From an uncultured Actinomycetes bacterium (GTDB taxonomy: Bacteria; Actinomycetota; Actinomycetes; Nanopelagicales; Nanopelagicaceae): a stretch of 10,165 nucleotides of DNA. Within the stretch, counting starts at the first letter, position 1. Each line of letters starts with the position of its first letter. Of the stretch, positions 1 through 7,312 are shown in pieces. The stretch lies in NCBI GenBank assembly GCA_903928395.1, contig CAIYQS010000065.1, forward strand, positions 1 to 10,165, given 5' to 3'. The translations under genes were made by a program, and so were the position numbers. The notes below the pieces were generated by a model. That model was not told where the DNA came from. It saw only the letters and a list, made by a program, of their open reading frames with translations, and did no database searches.

Positions 1-1
1 A

Positions 2-1741
2 ACTCCACTCCCGCTTTGGCGTTGTCCAGAAAGTCATCTTCACTGCATAGGTTCCTTAGCGGAGCTTGCCTCACTATCTGGGCAAGATATCCAAGCGACA
101 GACCCACATCGACCTTTCGTCGACGATATAACCTTCCCGTGCCCTGAGTGTTCGCAAACTATGAACCGTGTCAACGAAGTGATCGACTGTTGGTATGACT
201 CTGGAGCAATGCCTTTTGCGCAATGGGGATTCCCACATAAAGAAGGATCTATTGCGCAATTCGAAGCAGCGTATCCTGCTGATTTCATTTGCGAAGCTAT
301 CGATCAAACGCGTGGGTGGTTTTACACCCTGATGACAATCGGAACGTTGGTTTTCCATGAATCTTCTTACAAAACGGTTCTTTGTCTTGGCCATATTTTG
401 GATAAAGATGGACGCAAGATGAGTAAACACCTTGGCAATGTGCTGCAACCAATTCCTTTGATGGATCAACACGGCGCTGACGCTGTCCGTTGGTACATGC
501 TCGCTGCTGGGTCACCGTGGAGTGCTCGTCGCGTCGGTCATGAAGCGCTCTCTGACGTCGTTCGCAAAACATTGCTGACCTACTGGAACACAGTCTCATT
601 TTTCTCGCTGTATGCAAATGCCGCGCACTATTCGCCTTCAAATAATCTAACGCTTTCAGAAGTCACCATGGATCGCTGGATCATTTCAGAATTGAATGCG
701 TTAATTGTTAGTACCGATGCCGCGTTTGCAACTTTTGATTCTCAAGAGATTGGTCGCCAACTTGCGACATTTATTGACGACCTTTCAAATTGGTATGTTC
801 GACGTTCGCGTCGGCGCTTCTGGGATGGCGAACCAGATGCTCTCGCAACTCTCCATCAATGTCTTAAGGTTCTCACCCAATTGATGTCCCCGCTTGTCCC
901 ATTCATTACCGAGCATGTGTGGCAATCGCTGATTAGAGTTGGAGATCCAACGGTTGCAGAGTCAGTACACCTCTCCGATTTTCCTGTTGCTGATCCTTCC
1001 ATGATCGATTCAAAACTTTCTTCCTCCGTTGCGCTCTCAAGGAGATTGGTAGAACTTGGCAGAGCTGCGAGAGCTGAATCCAAAATCAAGATTCGCCAGC
1101 CTCTTGCAAGGGCTTTGGTTGCTGCGGCAGGTTGGAACGAGATGGATCTGGAGATTCGAAGCCATATTCAAGATGAACTCAATGTGCTGCGCTTAGATCC
1201 ACTCGCCGATGAGAGCGACGGCCTGGTGAGTGTTACCGTGAAAGCAAATTTCAGGTCCATCGGAGCTCGCTATGGAGGGGATGTACAAGCAATAGCAAGC
1301 GCAATTGTCGCTGCCGATGCCCCAGAACTTGTTAGATCACTACGCCAAGAAGGACTTTACGCATTGCCTTATGGTGGAGGAATTGCAGAATTGCATCTTG
1401 AAGACCTCGTTATCACCGAAAGCCCAAAAGCGGGTTGGTCCGTTGTTAGCCACTCTGGTGAAAGCGTTGCGCTGGACCTTGCGCTCACTCCAGAACTCAT
1501 TGAAGCCGGTCTGGCACGAGAAGTAATTCGAGCAATTCAAGAGCAACGTAAGAATTCCGGCTTTGAAATTAGTGATCGAGTCCATGTGCTGTGGAATGGC
1601 GGACCGGATCTTGCGGTAGCTATTTCCAGGTTCGGTGCGCAAGTTGCCGAAGAAGTCTTGGCGCATTCAATAATTCGTGACGAATCTCTGCCCGCTGCAA
1701 ACAATGAGATTGGACTAGCGCTACTTTTGACAAAAATCTAA
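2..1741 (+). CDS. ileS: Isoleucyl-tRNA synthetase, eukaryote-like type, C-terminal part (5' end outside window)
   Basis: This cytoplasmic class I synthetase charges tRNA-Ile. The reading frame is open from position 2, so 579 C-terminal residues are present; the first in-window ATG (161) is internal. The fragment opens with TPLPLW, the stretch just after the CP1 editing domain. It continues with a two-cysteine CPEC motif (residues 47-50), WYDSGAMPFAQ (64-74) and the ATP-binding loop KMSKH followed by LGN (139-146), then the helical anticodon-binding domain and a C-terminal domain with an AGLAREVIRAIQ-type helix. KMSKHLGN and SGxMPFAQ are typical of the eukaryote-like IleRS carried by actinobacteria rather than of the E. 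coli type. The HIGH motif and editing domain lie outside the window. The gene ends in TAA, 16 bp from the convergent end of yggT. The identification is secure; the subtype rests on motifs read by eye. Confidence 0.97.
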   Translation, partial: TPLPLWRCPESHLHCIGSLAELASLSGQDIQATDPHRPFVDDITFPCPECSQTMNRVNEVIDCWYDSGAMPFAQWGFPHKEGSIAQFEAAYPADFICEAIDQTRGWFYTLMTIGTLVFHESSYKTVLCLGHILDKDGRKMSKHLGNVLQPIPLMDQHGADAVRWYMLAAGSPWSARRVGHEALSDVVRKTLLTYWNTVSFFSLYANAAHYSPSNNLTLSEVTMDRWIISELNALIVSTDAAFATFDSQEIGRQLATFIDDLSNWYVRRSRRRFWDGEPDALATLHQCLKVLTQLMSPLVPFITEHVWQSLIRVGDPTVAESVHLSDFPVADPSMIDSKLSSSVALSRRLVELGRAARAESKIKIRQPLARALVAAAGWNEMDLEIRSHIQDELNVLRLDPLADESDGLVSVTVKANFRSIGARYGGDVQAIASAIVAADAPELVRSLRQEGLYALPYGGGIAELHLEDLVITESPKAGWSVVSHSGESVALDLALTPELIEAGLAREVIRAIQEQRKNSGFEISDRVHVLWNGGPDLAVAISRFGAQVAEEVLAHSIIRDESLPAANNEIGLALLLTKI

Positions 1742-1757
1742 AGAGCGTTTGCGAGCG

Positions 1758-2045
1758 TCAGTGAATTCTTCTTGCAAAAGATATTAGTATTTCAGTAACA
1801 AAGAAAATCAGAATGAATGAGATATCTACTGCTACGGGACCGATGCGAAGCGGCGGGATAAATTTCCGAACGAATCTCATAATTGGATCTGTTATCGCAT
1901 ATACAAGTTCTGCAATGGCTAGAACCACGCCACGTGGACGCCACGATGGCGAAAAAATTCTGATGTAATCAAGTATCACGCGCGCAAAGAGTGAGATTAT
2001 AAATAATTGCAACAGAAAAACTAGGACAGTTCCAACACTACTCAT
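1758..2045 (-). CDS. yggT: YggT family small integral membrane protein
   Basis: This 95-residue membrane protein belongs to the YggT family (ylmG in Gram-positives). It has two hydrophobic segments, about residues 3-24 and 70-90. Between them lie a second hydrophobic stretch near 40-52 and a basic, proline-containing loop with DPIMRFVRKFIPP, the conserved family motif. Its biochemical role is not established; family members sit next to sepF and are linked to division or membrane organisation. The ATG start is preceded by GGAG at a 7-nt spacing, one of the clearer Shine-Dalgarno sites in the window. It is the last gene of the minus-strand cluster, 30 bp after sepF. In many actinobacteria divIVA would follow; here ileS comes in from the other strand instead. 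Confidence 0.93.
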   Translation of the reverse strand: MSSVGTVLVFLLQLFIISLFARVILDYIRIFSPSWRPRGVVLAIAELVYAITDPIMRFVRKFIPPLRIGPVAVDISFILIFFVTEILISFARRIH

Positions 2046-2056
2046 GCGAGCGCTCC

Positions 2057-2072
2057 AAATCTAGCGAGATTT
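2057..2072. repeat. Small inverted repeat in the sepF-yggT gap
   Basis: Two 6-nt arms, AAATCT and AGATTT, flank the loop AGCG, giving a perfect but AT-rich hairpin inside the 30-bp gap. No T-run follows on either strand, so it does not look like an intrinsic terminator. Directly downstream in the minus-strand transcript is the 8-bp palindrome GAGCGCTC (2048-2055), which overlaps the yggT ribosome binding site. A role in mRNA processing or in yggT translation is possible, but so is chance. Confidence 0.35.
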
Positions 2073-2075
2073 AAG

Positions 2076-2579
2076 TCAGCTTTGATTGAAGAAACTTGCT
2101 TCTGCCGCTGCTGTTTTATTTTCTGAACTGACGCGCACATTCGCTGGCGTAAGCAGGAATACTTTTGAGGTGACTCGCTCAATACTTCCGTGTAATCCGA
2201 AAACCAGACCTGATGCAAAATCTACCAAGCGCTTACGTTCGGACTCTTCCATATCTGAGAGGTTCATCAAAACTGGTTGTCCCAATCGATAACGCTCTCC
2301 CACTGTTCGCGCTTCGTTGTAAAAACGAGGATGTATTGTAAAAATTTGATCCATCATCGGGAACGATTCCTGAACGGGAGCGGCGACAGGTGCTGCTTGA
2401 TTAGCCTGAAAAGGTGCGCTTCTAACCGGTGTTGGAATCGGATTAAATGTTGGACGTGCATTTTGAGTTACCGATCGAACGCCTCGATGCGGCTCCTGTG
2501 CCACAACTACGGCCGGGGCTTCCTCCTCCTCGTCAACAAGACCGAGGTAGTTCGCAGCTTTCTTGAATACATTAGCCAT
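2076..2579 (-). CDS. sepF: Cell division protein SepF
   Basis: SepF binds the C-terminal tail of FtsZ and ties Z-ring filaments to the membrane; in actinobacteria, which lack FtsA, it is the main anchor. The 167-residue protein has the family layout. It begins with an amphipathic N-terminal helix (MANVFKKAANYLGL, the membrane-binding segment), then an acidic patch of four glutamates (17-20). A proline/alanine-rich linker runs to about 75, and the globular SepF domain spans about 78-153 (DQIFTIHPRFYNEA at the start, then LGQPVLMNLSDM and FASGLVFGLHGSIERV). ATG is the only sensible start; no good Shine-Dalgarno site is visible, and the start lies 9 bp after the yggS stop, which suggests translational coupling. 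The C-terminal 14 residues are polar and probably disordered. Confidence 0.96.
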   Translation of the reverse strand: MANVFKKAANYLGLVDEEEEAPAVVVAQEPHRGVRSVTQNARPTFNPIPTPVRSAPFQANQAAPVAAPVQESFPMMDQIFTIHPRFYNEARTVGERYRLGQPVLMNLSDMEESERKRLVDFASGLVFGLHGSIERVTSKVFLLTPANVRVSSENKTAAAEASFFNQS

Positions 2580-2588
2580 GGGTTGATT

Positions 2589-3293
2589 TTAGACGGGCAA
2601 TCCACGAGAACCGAGGATTGAACTCCCGATCCGAATATGTGTCGCACCACAGGCGATAGCGGCCTCAAAGTCCCCGCTCATACCCATTGAGAGCTGATTG
2701 AGAGAAGGGTATTGCTCCACGCAATTCTCTCTTAATTCTCTCACTTTCCTGAAGGCCATGAGGGGATCCATGCTCTGCGGAGCCACCGTCATGAAACCGA
2801 CAGGTGTAATCCGTGTTTCCCTGAACAATATTTCTAAGACTCGTTTTACTTCCTTCGCATTCACCCCACCGCGATCGACCCGACCTGGCTCTAAATTAAC
2901 CTGGAGAAAGTATTTTTTAACCTTACCCTCGGCCATTTGATCCACCCCAACAATGGCATCAAATTTTCGGGCATGATCCAATGAATCCAATGAATGAATC
3001 TGATCTGCCCAACTGGCAATTGATTTTATTTTACGTCCTTGAATCTGTCCTTGAAAGTGCCAGGTTGCATCGGAGGGCAATCCCTCAGATTTCAGCGCTC
3101 CTTCGTCATCCCTATTTTCGCCAAAATTTCGAATGCCCAGATCGTAAAGTATTTGGGCATCGCTAATTGGAAAATTCTTGGTTACTGCAATTAGCGTTAT
3201 CCCTGATGGATCCCGCCTAGCGTTAAGTGCGGCTTTTTCAATACTTTCTACTACCTTTGTTAAATTTCCCGCGATCTCTTGGCCGCGAGTCAT
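2589..3293 (-). CDS. yggS: YggS family pyridoxal phosphate-binding protein (PLP homeostasis)
   Basis: The YggS/YlmE/PROSC family consists of single-domain TIM-barrel proteins that bind PLP. They keep the free vitamin B6 pool and amino acid levels balanced and have no known catalytic activity. The 234 residues are full length. The PLP lysine is K39 in LIAVTKNFP. Also visible are NFGEN (near 77), WHFQGQIQGRK, and the C-terminal phosphate-binding region SMGMSGDFEAAIACGATHIRIGSSILGSR in its family form. The gene overlaps pgeF by 4 bp (ATGA), so translation is probably coupled. Its place between pgeF and sepF is conserved in actinobacteria and Firmicutes, although a direct division role has not been proven. 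Confidence 0.95.
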   Translation of the reverse strand: MTRGQEIAGNLTKVVESIEKAALNARRDPSGITLIAVTKNFPISDAQILYDLGIRNFGENRDDEGALKSEGLPSDATWHFQGQIQGRKIKSIASWADQIHSLDSLDHARKFDAIVGVDQMAEGKVKKYFLQVNLEPGRVDRGGVNAKEVKRVLEILFRETRITPVGFMTVAPQSMDPLMAFRKVRELRENCVEQYPSLNQLSMGMSGDFEAAIACGATHIRIGSSILGSRGLPV

Positions 3294-3898
3294 ATAGAAA
3301 TTACTCCGGCTTGTCTGCCAGGCTCTCCTCCGCGACGGTAAGAAAAGTACAGCGGATTTTCTAAAGTACAGGTTTCCACATCCACGACCGAGACATTGAG
3401 TGACTCAAGTTGAGAGCGAACTCCGCGCTGCAGGTTGAGGCAATGCTTAAAGCTGGAAGTCGAACTCTCGGGGATAAGTTCGATAAACTCTTGGTACATC
3501 TCAGGAGAGACCTCGTAACAATCACGGCAGATGCTCGGTCCAATGGTGGCTACGATGTCAGAAGCACCCAATGTGCGCATGAGCTCCACGGTCTTAATAG
3601 CAATTCCATTACTCAAACCAATTCGACCAGCATGCGCAACGCCCACAATCGCTCCGGCGCTAAATGTAATCGGCATGCAGTCGGCAGCCAGAGCAGCGAT
3701 TCCAACTCCTGGGGTTGTAGTGACCAAGGCGTCACATTCAAAATCGCCATCATTCTCTTCCGCGATCATGACTAGATCACTATGAGTTTGACGCATAAAA
3801 TGTAGAGAATTGAGCGCAATCGATCGCCGAAGTTTCTCACGACTAGATGGCAACTTTAAGTCACCTCCTGCGCGAGATGTAAAAAGTGTTCTTGACAT
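3290..3898 (-). CDS. pgeF: PgeF/YfiH family protein (laccase-domain, peptidoglycan editing factor), short form
   Basis: Family members bind a metal at a His/Cys/His site. E. coli PgeF removes L-serine wrongly attached to UDP-MurNAc by MurC; other homologues were described as polyphenol oxidases or purine nucleoside enzymes. The site is intact: H39 in RQTHS, C74 in AADCMPI, H89 in VAHAGR. GPSICRDCYEV and the C-terminal FSYRRGGEPGRQAGVI are also typical. At 202 residues the protein is shorter than the usual 230-260. After FTSRAGG the expected SLNLG and VGDDP..V..NR segment is absent, and the sequence goes almost straight to the QTHS region. The ATG directly abuts the ftsZ stop codon (TAGATG), with no separate ribosome binding site visible. 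The family assignment is firm; the substrate is inferred. Confidence 0.92.
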   Translation of the reverse strand: MSRTLFTSRAGGDLKLPSSREKLRRSIALNSLHFMRQTHSDLVMIAEENDGDFECDALVTTTPGVGIAALAADCMPITFSAGAIVGVAHAGRIGLSNGIAIKTVELMRTLGASDIVATIGPSICRDCYEVSPEMYQEFIELIPESSTSSFKHCLNLQRGVRSQLESLNVSVVDVETCTLENPLYFSYRRGGEPGRQAGVISI

Positions 3899-5059
3899 CT
3901 ATTTCATGAAGTCAGGAACGTCTATTTCATCCTCACTCACGAGTTCTTCAAAAGTGACACGACGCCTTTGTGTCGTCGTTACCGTAATCGTTTCGGTGTC
4001 TTCGATTCCTTCAAGTTCAAGCGCAACAGCGATGGGATCATTTGCCGCAATCGGATCGGCTTGGCCGCTTAACGCAGCTGCAGTAATTGTTGGCATAGGG
4101 GCTCGTTTTGGAGCTCCACCATCAAATCCTGCGGCGATTACCGTGATTCTGACCTCGTCACCGAGCGCGTCATCAATAACCGTTCCGAAAATGATATTTG
4201 CATCTGGATGCGCACACTTAGCAACTAACTCCGCTGCCTCGCTTAATTCAAATAATCCTAGGTCTGAACCTCCTGCAATAGAGAGGAGTACGCCTCGCGC
4301 ACCATCTATAGAGGCTTCAAGCAGAGGGCTTGCTATTGCAAGTTCCGCCGCACGGGTCGCACGCGCTTCACCACGCGCAGAACCTATTCCCATAAGCGCC
4401 GAACCCGCTCCCTGCATCACGCTTTTAACGTCCGCAAAATCGAGATTGATGAGGCCAGGTGTTGTAATGAGATCGGTAATTCCTTGCACTCCCGATAGGA
4501 GAACTTGATCGGCACTCCGGAAAGCTTCAACCGCCGTTATTGAACGGTCAGAAATAGCGAGCAGTCGATCATTTGGTATGACAATTAGAGTATCAACCTC
4601 TTCACGCAACAGGTCGATTCCTTCTTCTGCTTGGATAGTCCGGTGCTTCGCCTCAAATGAAAATGGTTTTGTGACTACCCCAACGGTGAGAGCACCTAAA
4701 TCTTTGGCAACTTTTGCCACTACTGGTGCACCTCCCGTACCTGTTCCGCCACCTTCTCCAGCTGTCACAAAGACCATGTCAGCCCCGCGCAATACTTCTT
4801 CAATCTCCTCGATGTGATCGAGAGCGGCTTGTCGACCTACTTCAGGAGAGGCTCCTGCGCCAAGACCACGCGTAGATTTGCGTCCAATGTCCAATTTCAC
4901 ATCAGCATCACTCATGATTAACTGTTGTGCATCGGTATTGATCGCGATGAACTCAACACCTTTGAGACCCGCTTCAATCATCCGATTAACTGCGTTAACC
5001 CCTCCGCCACCAATACCTACTACTTTGATAACGGCCAAATAATTTTGCGGTGTTGCCAC
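3899..5059 (-). CDS. ftsZ: Cell division GTPase FtsZ
   Basis: FtsZ is the tubulin-like GTPase that polymerises into the Z-ring at mid-cell. With the GTG start chosen here the protein has 386 residues and begins VATPQNYLAVIKVVGIGGGG, the usual actinobacterial N-terminus. GAGAGG lies 6 nt upstream of this GTG. The frame stays open to an ATG at 5152, but that 31-residue extension is unlike any FtsZ start and has no supporting binding site. Visible motifs are GGGGVNAVNRM (17-27), the tubulin signature GEGGGTGTGG (101-110) and the catalytic T7 loop NLDFADVK (205-212). A linker of about 60 residues and the C-terminal peptide DVPDFMK (380-386), which recruits SepF and other partners, follow. A 149-bp gap separates it from ftsQ, so it probably has its own promoter. 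Confidence 0.98.
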   Translation of the reverse strand: MATPQNYLAVIKVVGIGGGGVNAVNRMIEAGLKGVEFIAINTDAQQLIMSDADVKLDIGRKSTRGLGAGASPEVGRQAALDHIEEIEEVLRGADMVFVTAGEGGGTGTGGAPVVAKVAKDLGALTVGVVTKPFSFEAKHRTIQAEEGIDLLREEVDTLIVIPNDRLLAISDRSITAVEAFRSADQVLLSGVQGITDLITTPGLINLDFADVKSVMQGAGSALMGIGSARGEARATRAAELAIASPLLEASIDGARGVLLSIAGGSDLGLFELSEAAELVAKCAHPDANIIFGTVIDDALGDEVRITVIAAGFDGGAPKRAPMPTITAAALSGQADPIAANDPIAVALELEGIEDTETITVTTTQRRRVTFEELVSEDEIDVPDFMK

Positions 5060-5208
5060 GGTTAACCTCTCTTTGGACTCTAAATCTTTAGTCAAGACTT
5101 CGAGCACGATGAACATCTGATGCGGTAAAACTAGGGTCAGCATCCATAGCAATCAAATACCGACACGATTCTGCCGAGAGCAATGTCTAAACGAGATGTT
5201 GAGAGTTG
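5060..5208 (-). promoter_or_regulatory. ftsQ-ftsZ intergenic region with candidate ftsZ promoter
   Basis: This is the only sizeable gap within the minus-strand cluster. A possible sigma70-type promoter reads TTGATT (5156-5151) and TAGTTT (5133-5128) with a 17-nt spacer on the minus strand; the -35 is good and the -10 is weak. The GAGAGG ribosome binding site for the GTG start is at 5070-5065. Separate ftsZ promoters in the ftsQ-ftsZ region are well known in Streptomyces, Corynebacterium and Mycobacterium. The promoter boxes were picked by eye and are unproven. No convincing terminator is visible after ftsQ. Confidence 0.4.
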
Positions 5209-5904
5209 CTACTTAACTACCGGGGTGAGTGGATTTGAAAGATCGACAGTTGTGATCTTTGCATTTTCGGGTAAGGTCAAAAGTTGGCGTAAAACCTTTA
5301 CCTTAAGAGCGATATTTGAATTACTCCCCCAGTGAATTTCCAATTGCGAATATCCGGGAAGGCTCGTAGACAGCACAATTTGATCAGATGATTCAACACT
5401 TAAGCTAATGAGCTTGGCCGTGATGTCAGGCGGTGTCAACGATAAAAACGTGGCAACCGCTGCGCGGGACGTATCACTCTGATCTCCAAAACTAATAATT
5501 GGTATTCCTGATGGCGGGTTAGGTGAGTTGAAACTATATCCTTGCGAATCAAAGTATTTGGTGACCCCTGTAATGTCGAAATATTTTGCGATGGGATGAT
5601 GTTCGGTAATTACAACTTTTACATCATGCGCCAACCATCTGCGATTAACTTTGATATTCGCCACCCAACTCATCCCCGCCAAATCATGGGCAATACGTTG
5701 AGTACTGACTCGCGCCATTGGCAATCCAATGTGCAAATCTTTTGGAACTATTACTGGCGTGACGAGAGCTTCATTTCCCTCCGCCGTAATTTCGATACTT
5801 CTTATCGCTAAAACTTTTGACCAGCCTAGGAAATAACCGAGTATCCCTATGAGAGCAATAACAAGAATGACGCCAGGAGCATTTCGAAAACGACGTTTAC
5901 GCAT
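5209..5904 (-). CDS. ftsQ: Cell division protein FtsQ/DivIB
   Basis: FtsQ is a bitopic divisome protein that links the cytoplasmic ring to septal peptidoglycan synthesis through FtsB/FtsL-type partners. The 231 residues show a short, strongly basic cytoplasmic tail (MRKRRFR), one transmembrane segment (about 11-28), then an extracytoplasmic POTRA domain. That domain starts at IRSIEITAEGNEAL and ends near the VKVVITEHHPIAKYF strand. The beta domain follows, and the protein ends in LSNPLTPVVK. In place of the common RxWPxT and ERxP motifs the POTRA end reads RRWLAHDVKVVITEHHP, a modest divergence. The start overlaps the end of murC by 8 bp, with no strong Shine-Dalgarno site. Identification rests on topology, domain pattern and the murC-ftsQ-ftsZ order. 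Confidence 0.93.
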   Translation of the reverse strand: MRKRRFRNAPGVILVIALIGILGYFLGWSKVLAIRSIEITAEGNEALVTPVIVPKDLHIGLPMARVSTQRIAHDLAGMSWVANIKVNRRWLAHDVKVVITEHHPIAKYFDITGVTKYFDSQGYSFNSPNPPSGIPIISFGDQSDTSRAAVATFLSLTPPDITAKLISLSVESSDQIVLSTSLPGYSQLEIHWGSNSNIALKVKVLRQLLTLPENAKITTVDLSNPLTPVVK

Positions 5905-7312
5905 TTTCGTTGGTTAAGCTCTCTTGAAATCGCTCTTCAAGAGCTTGAACTATCACTGGTGCCAGTGAGTTCACATCGCCGGCACCGAGCGTCACGATGA
6001 GATCACCTGGTTGCGCTTCATCAACGACCTTGGTTACAACATCCAGCATCGAGGGCTCGTAAAATAATGTTCCAGAAGTTGATTCGCGAGTTATCAGCTG
6101 CGACGTGACACCAGGAATGGGGACTTCACTCGCGGGGTAGATCTCCAAAACAAAAGCCAAATCAGCGAGCTCTAGAGAGTGTGCAAATTCAGGGGCAAAT
6201 GCTTGGGTGCGAGAAAAACGATGAGGCTGGAAAACCACTAAAACTCGACCGGGAGCCGCATAAGCTTTCGCAGTTTCAAGAGTGACTCGTAATTCAGTTG
6301 GATGGTGACCATAGTCATCGATAACTGTTATTCCGTTTACTTTTCCCTTCAGTTCAAAACGTCGTCGTGAACCACTAAAAGACTCCAAACCGTTCATTAA
6401 GTCGTTCACGCTCGCCCCAAGTCGCTCCCCAGTTGCCAATGCGGCGGTGGCATTAAATACATTGTGCAATCCTGGAATCCTGAGGTGAAGCTCGGGCAGA
6501 ACTGTGCCGGTCTTGCTTATCCGGGCATAAGACGAATTTGGTTGAAGCGCAACGTGCCTGATTTGAAAGTCGGCATCTGACGCTCCATAACTGACAATAG
6601 AAATATCTTTTCTGGTTACTCTAGTCAGCAATTCAACAACGCCGGGGTCATCCGTACACGCAACGACAAAACCACCGCTCTGGATCGTATTAATAAACTT
6701 CAGAAAAATAATAAAAAGATCTTCGAGCGTCGCAAAGTGGTCAACATGATCTAGTTCTAGATTGGTAATAATCGCGCCGTATGGGTGATAGGCGGTAAAG
6801 GAACCGTCCGACTCATCCGCCTCTGCTACGAATATATTGCCGCTTCCCAAATGGGCATTAACACCGGAACTATTTATTAATCCGCCAATCGCGAAGGAAG
6901 GATCTAATCCGGCACTTTGAAGTGCGACTGTAAGCATGGAAGTTGTCGTAGTTTTTCCATGAGTGCCAGCAACAGCAACCGAGCGCTTGCCGACCATGAG
7001 CAGCGCCAGCGCTTCCGCTCGAGTGAGAATTTGTACCCCATTTTCGCGAGCAGATACCACTTCGGGGTTGTTAGTGGATATGGCGCCAGAAGTAACGAGA
7101 ATGTCTACCCCGGCAATATTTGACGCATCATGGCCGACAAAAATTGTTGCGCCAAGTGCTACAAGTGATTGAGTGATTGCCGTATCTTTTACATCGCTCC
7201 CGCTAATCGAAAATCCCGCAGAGAGCATGATCCGAGCAATCCCGGACATTCCTGCTCCACCGATCCCAACGAAGTGGATTTTCTTCCCTTTCAGAAGCGC
7301 GGGGTTATTCAT
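5897..7312 (-). CDS. murC: UDP-N-acetylmuramate--L-alanine ligase MurC
   Basis: MurC adds the first residue of the stem peptide, L-Ala, to UDP-MurNAc in the cytoplasm using ATP. The 471 residues are a normal length. The N-terminal UDP-binding Rossmann domain has HFVGIGGAGMSGIA (13-26). The ATP-binding P-loop is AGTHGKTTTT (115-124), followed by EADESDGSF (164-172), the central-domain PGLHNVFNA (280-288) and the C-terminal DDYGHHPTE (332-340), then FQPHRFSRTQAF. All key Mur ligase motifs are intact. The ATG lies inside the last codons of murG (8-bp overlap) and the stop lies inside the first codons of ftsQ (8-bp overlap), so the three are very probably one transcript with coupled translation. 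MurC enzymes can misuse serine, which gives the nearby pgeF a plausible functional link. Confidence 0.98.
   Translation of the reverse strand: MNNPALLKGKKIHFVGIGGAGMSGIARIMLSAGFSISGSDVKDTAITQSLVALGATIFVGHDASNIAGVDILVTSGAISTNNPEVVSARENGVQILTRAEALALLMVGKRSVAVAGTHGKTTTTSMLTVALQSAGLDPSFAIGGLINSSGVNAHLGSGNIFVAEADESDGSFTAYHPYGAIITNLELDHVDHFATLEDLFIIFLKFINTIQSGGFVVACTDDPGVVELLTRVTRKDISIVSYGASDADFQIRHVALQPNSSYARISKTGTVLPELHLRIPGLHNVFNATAALATGERLGASVNDLMNGLESFSGSRRRFELKGKVNGITVIDDYGHHPTELRVTLETAKAYAAPGRVLVVFQPHRFSRTQAFAPEFAHSLELADLAFVLEIYPASEVPIPGVTSQLITRESTSGTLFYEPSMLDVVTKVVDEAQPGDLIVTLGAGDVNSLAPVIVQALEERFQESLTNENA

Noticed and set aside
161..163. ATG at 161 as the start of a complete protein
   Set aside because: In-frame IleRS sequence (TPLPLW, CPEC) continues upstream to the window edge, so this methionine is internal.
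1742..1757. Possible bidirectional terminator between ileS and yggT
   Set aside because: The gap contains a direct repeat of GAGCG, not an inverted one, and no T-run; no stable hairpin can be drawn.
2976..2993. Perfect 9-bp tandem repeat (two copies of ATCCAATGA)
   Set aside because: It lies within yggS and encodes part of the normal IHSLDSLDHA stretch; two copies are not enough to suggest a functional repeat.
3810..4508. Long plus-strand frame of 232 codons opposite ftsZ and pgeF
   Set aside because: The translation is Ser/Ala-rich, low-complexity and without motifs. It runs antisense to two clearly conserved genes, so it is a shadow frame.
5078..5095. Imperfect inverted repeat just upstream of ftsZ (GACTC...TTTAGTC)
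   Set aside because: The arms are 3-4 bp with a bulge and are too weak to call an operator or terminator.
5060..5152. N-terminal extension of FtsZ starting at the ATG at 5152
   Set aside because: The extra 31 residues do not resemble any FtsZ N-terminus, and the GTG at 5059 has a well-placed GAGAGG site and gives the standard actinobacterial start.
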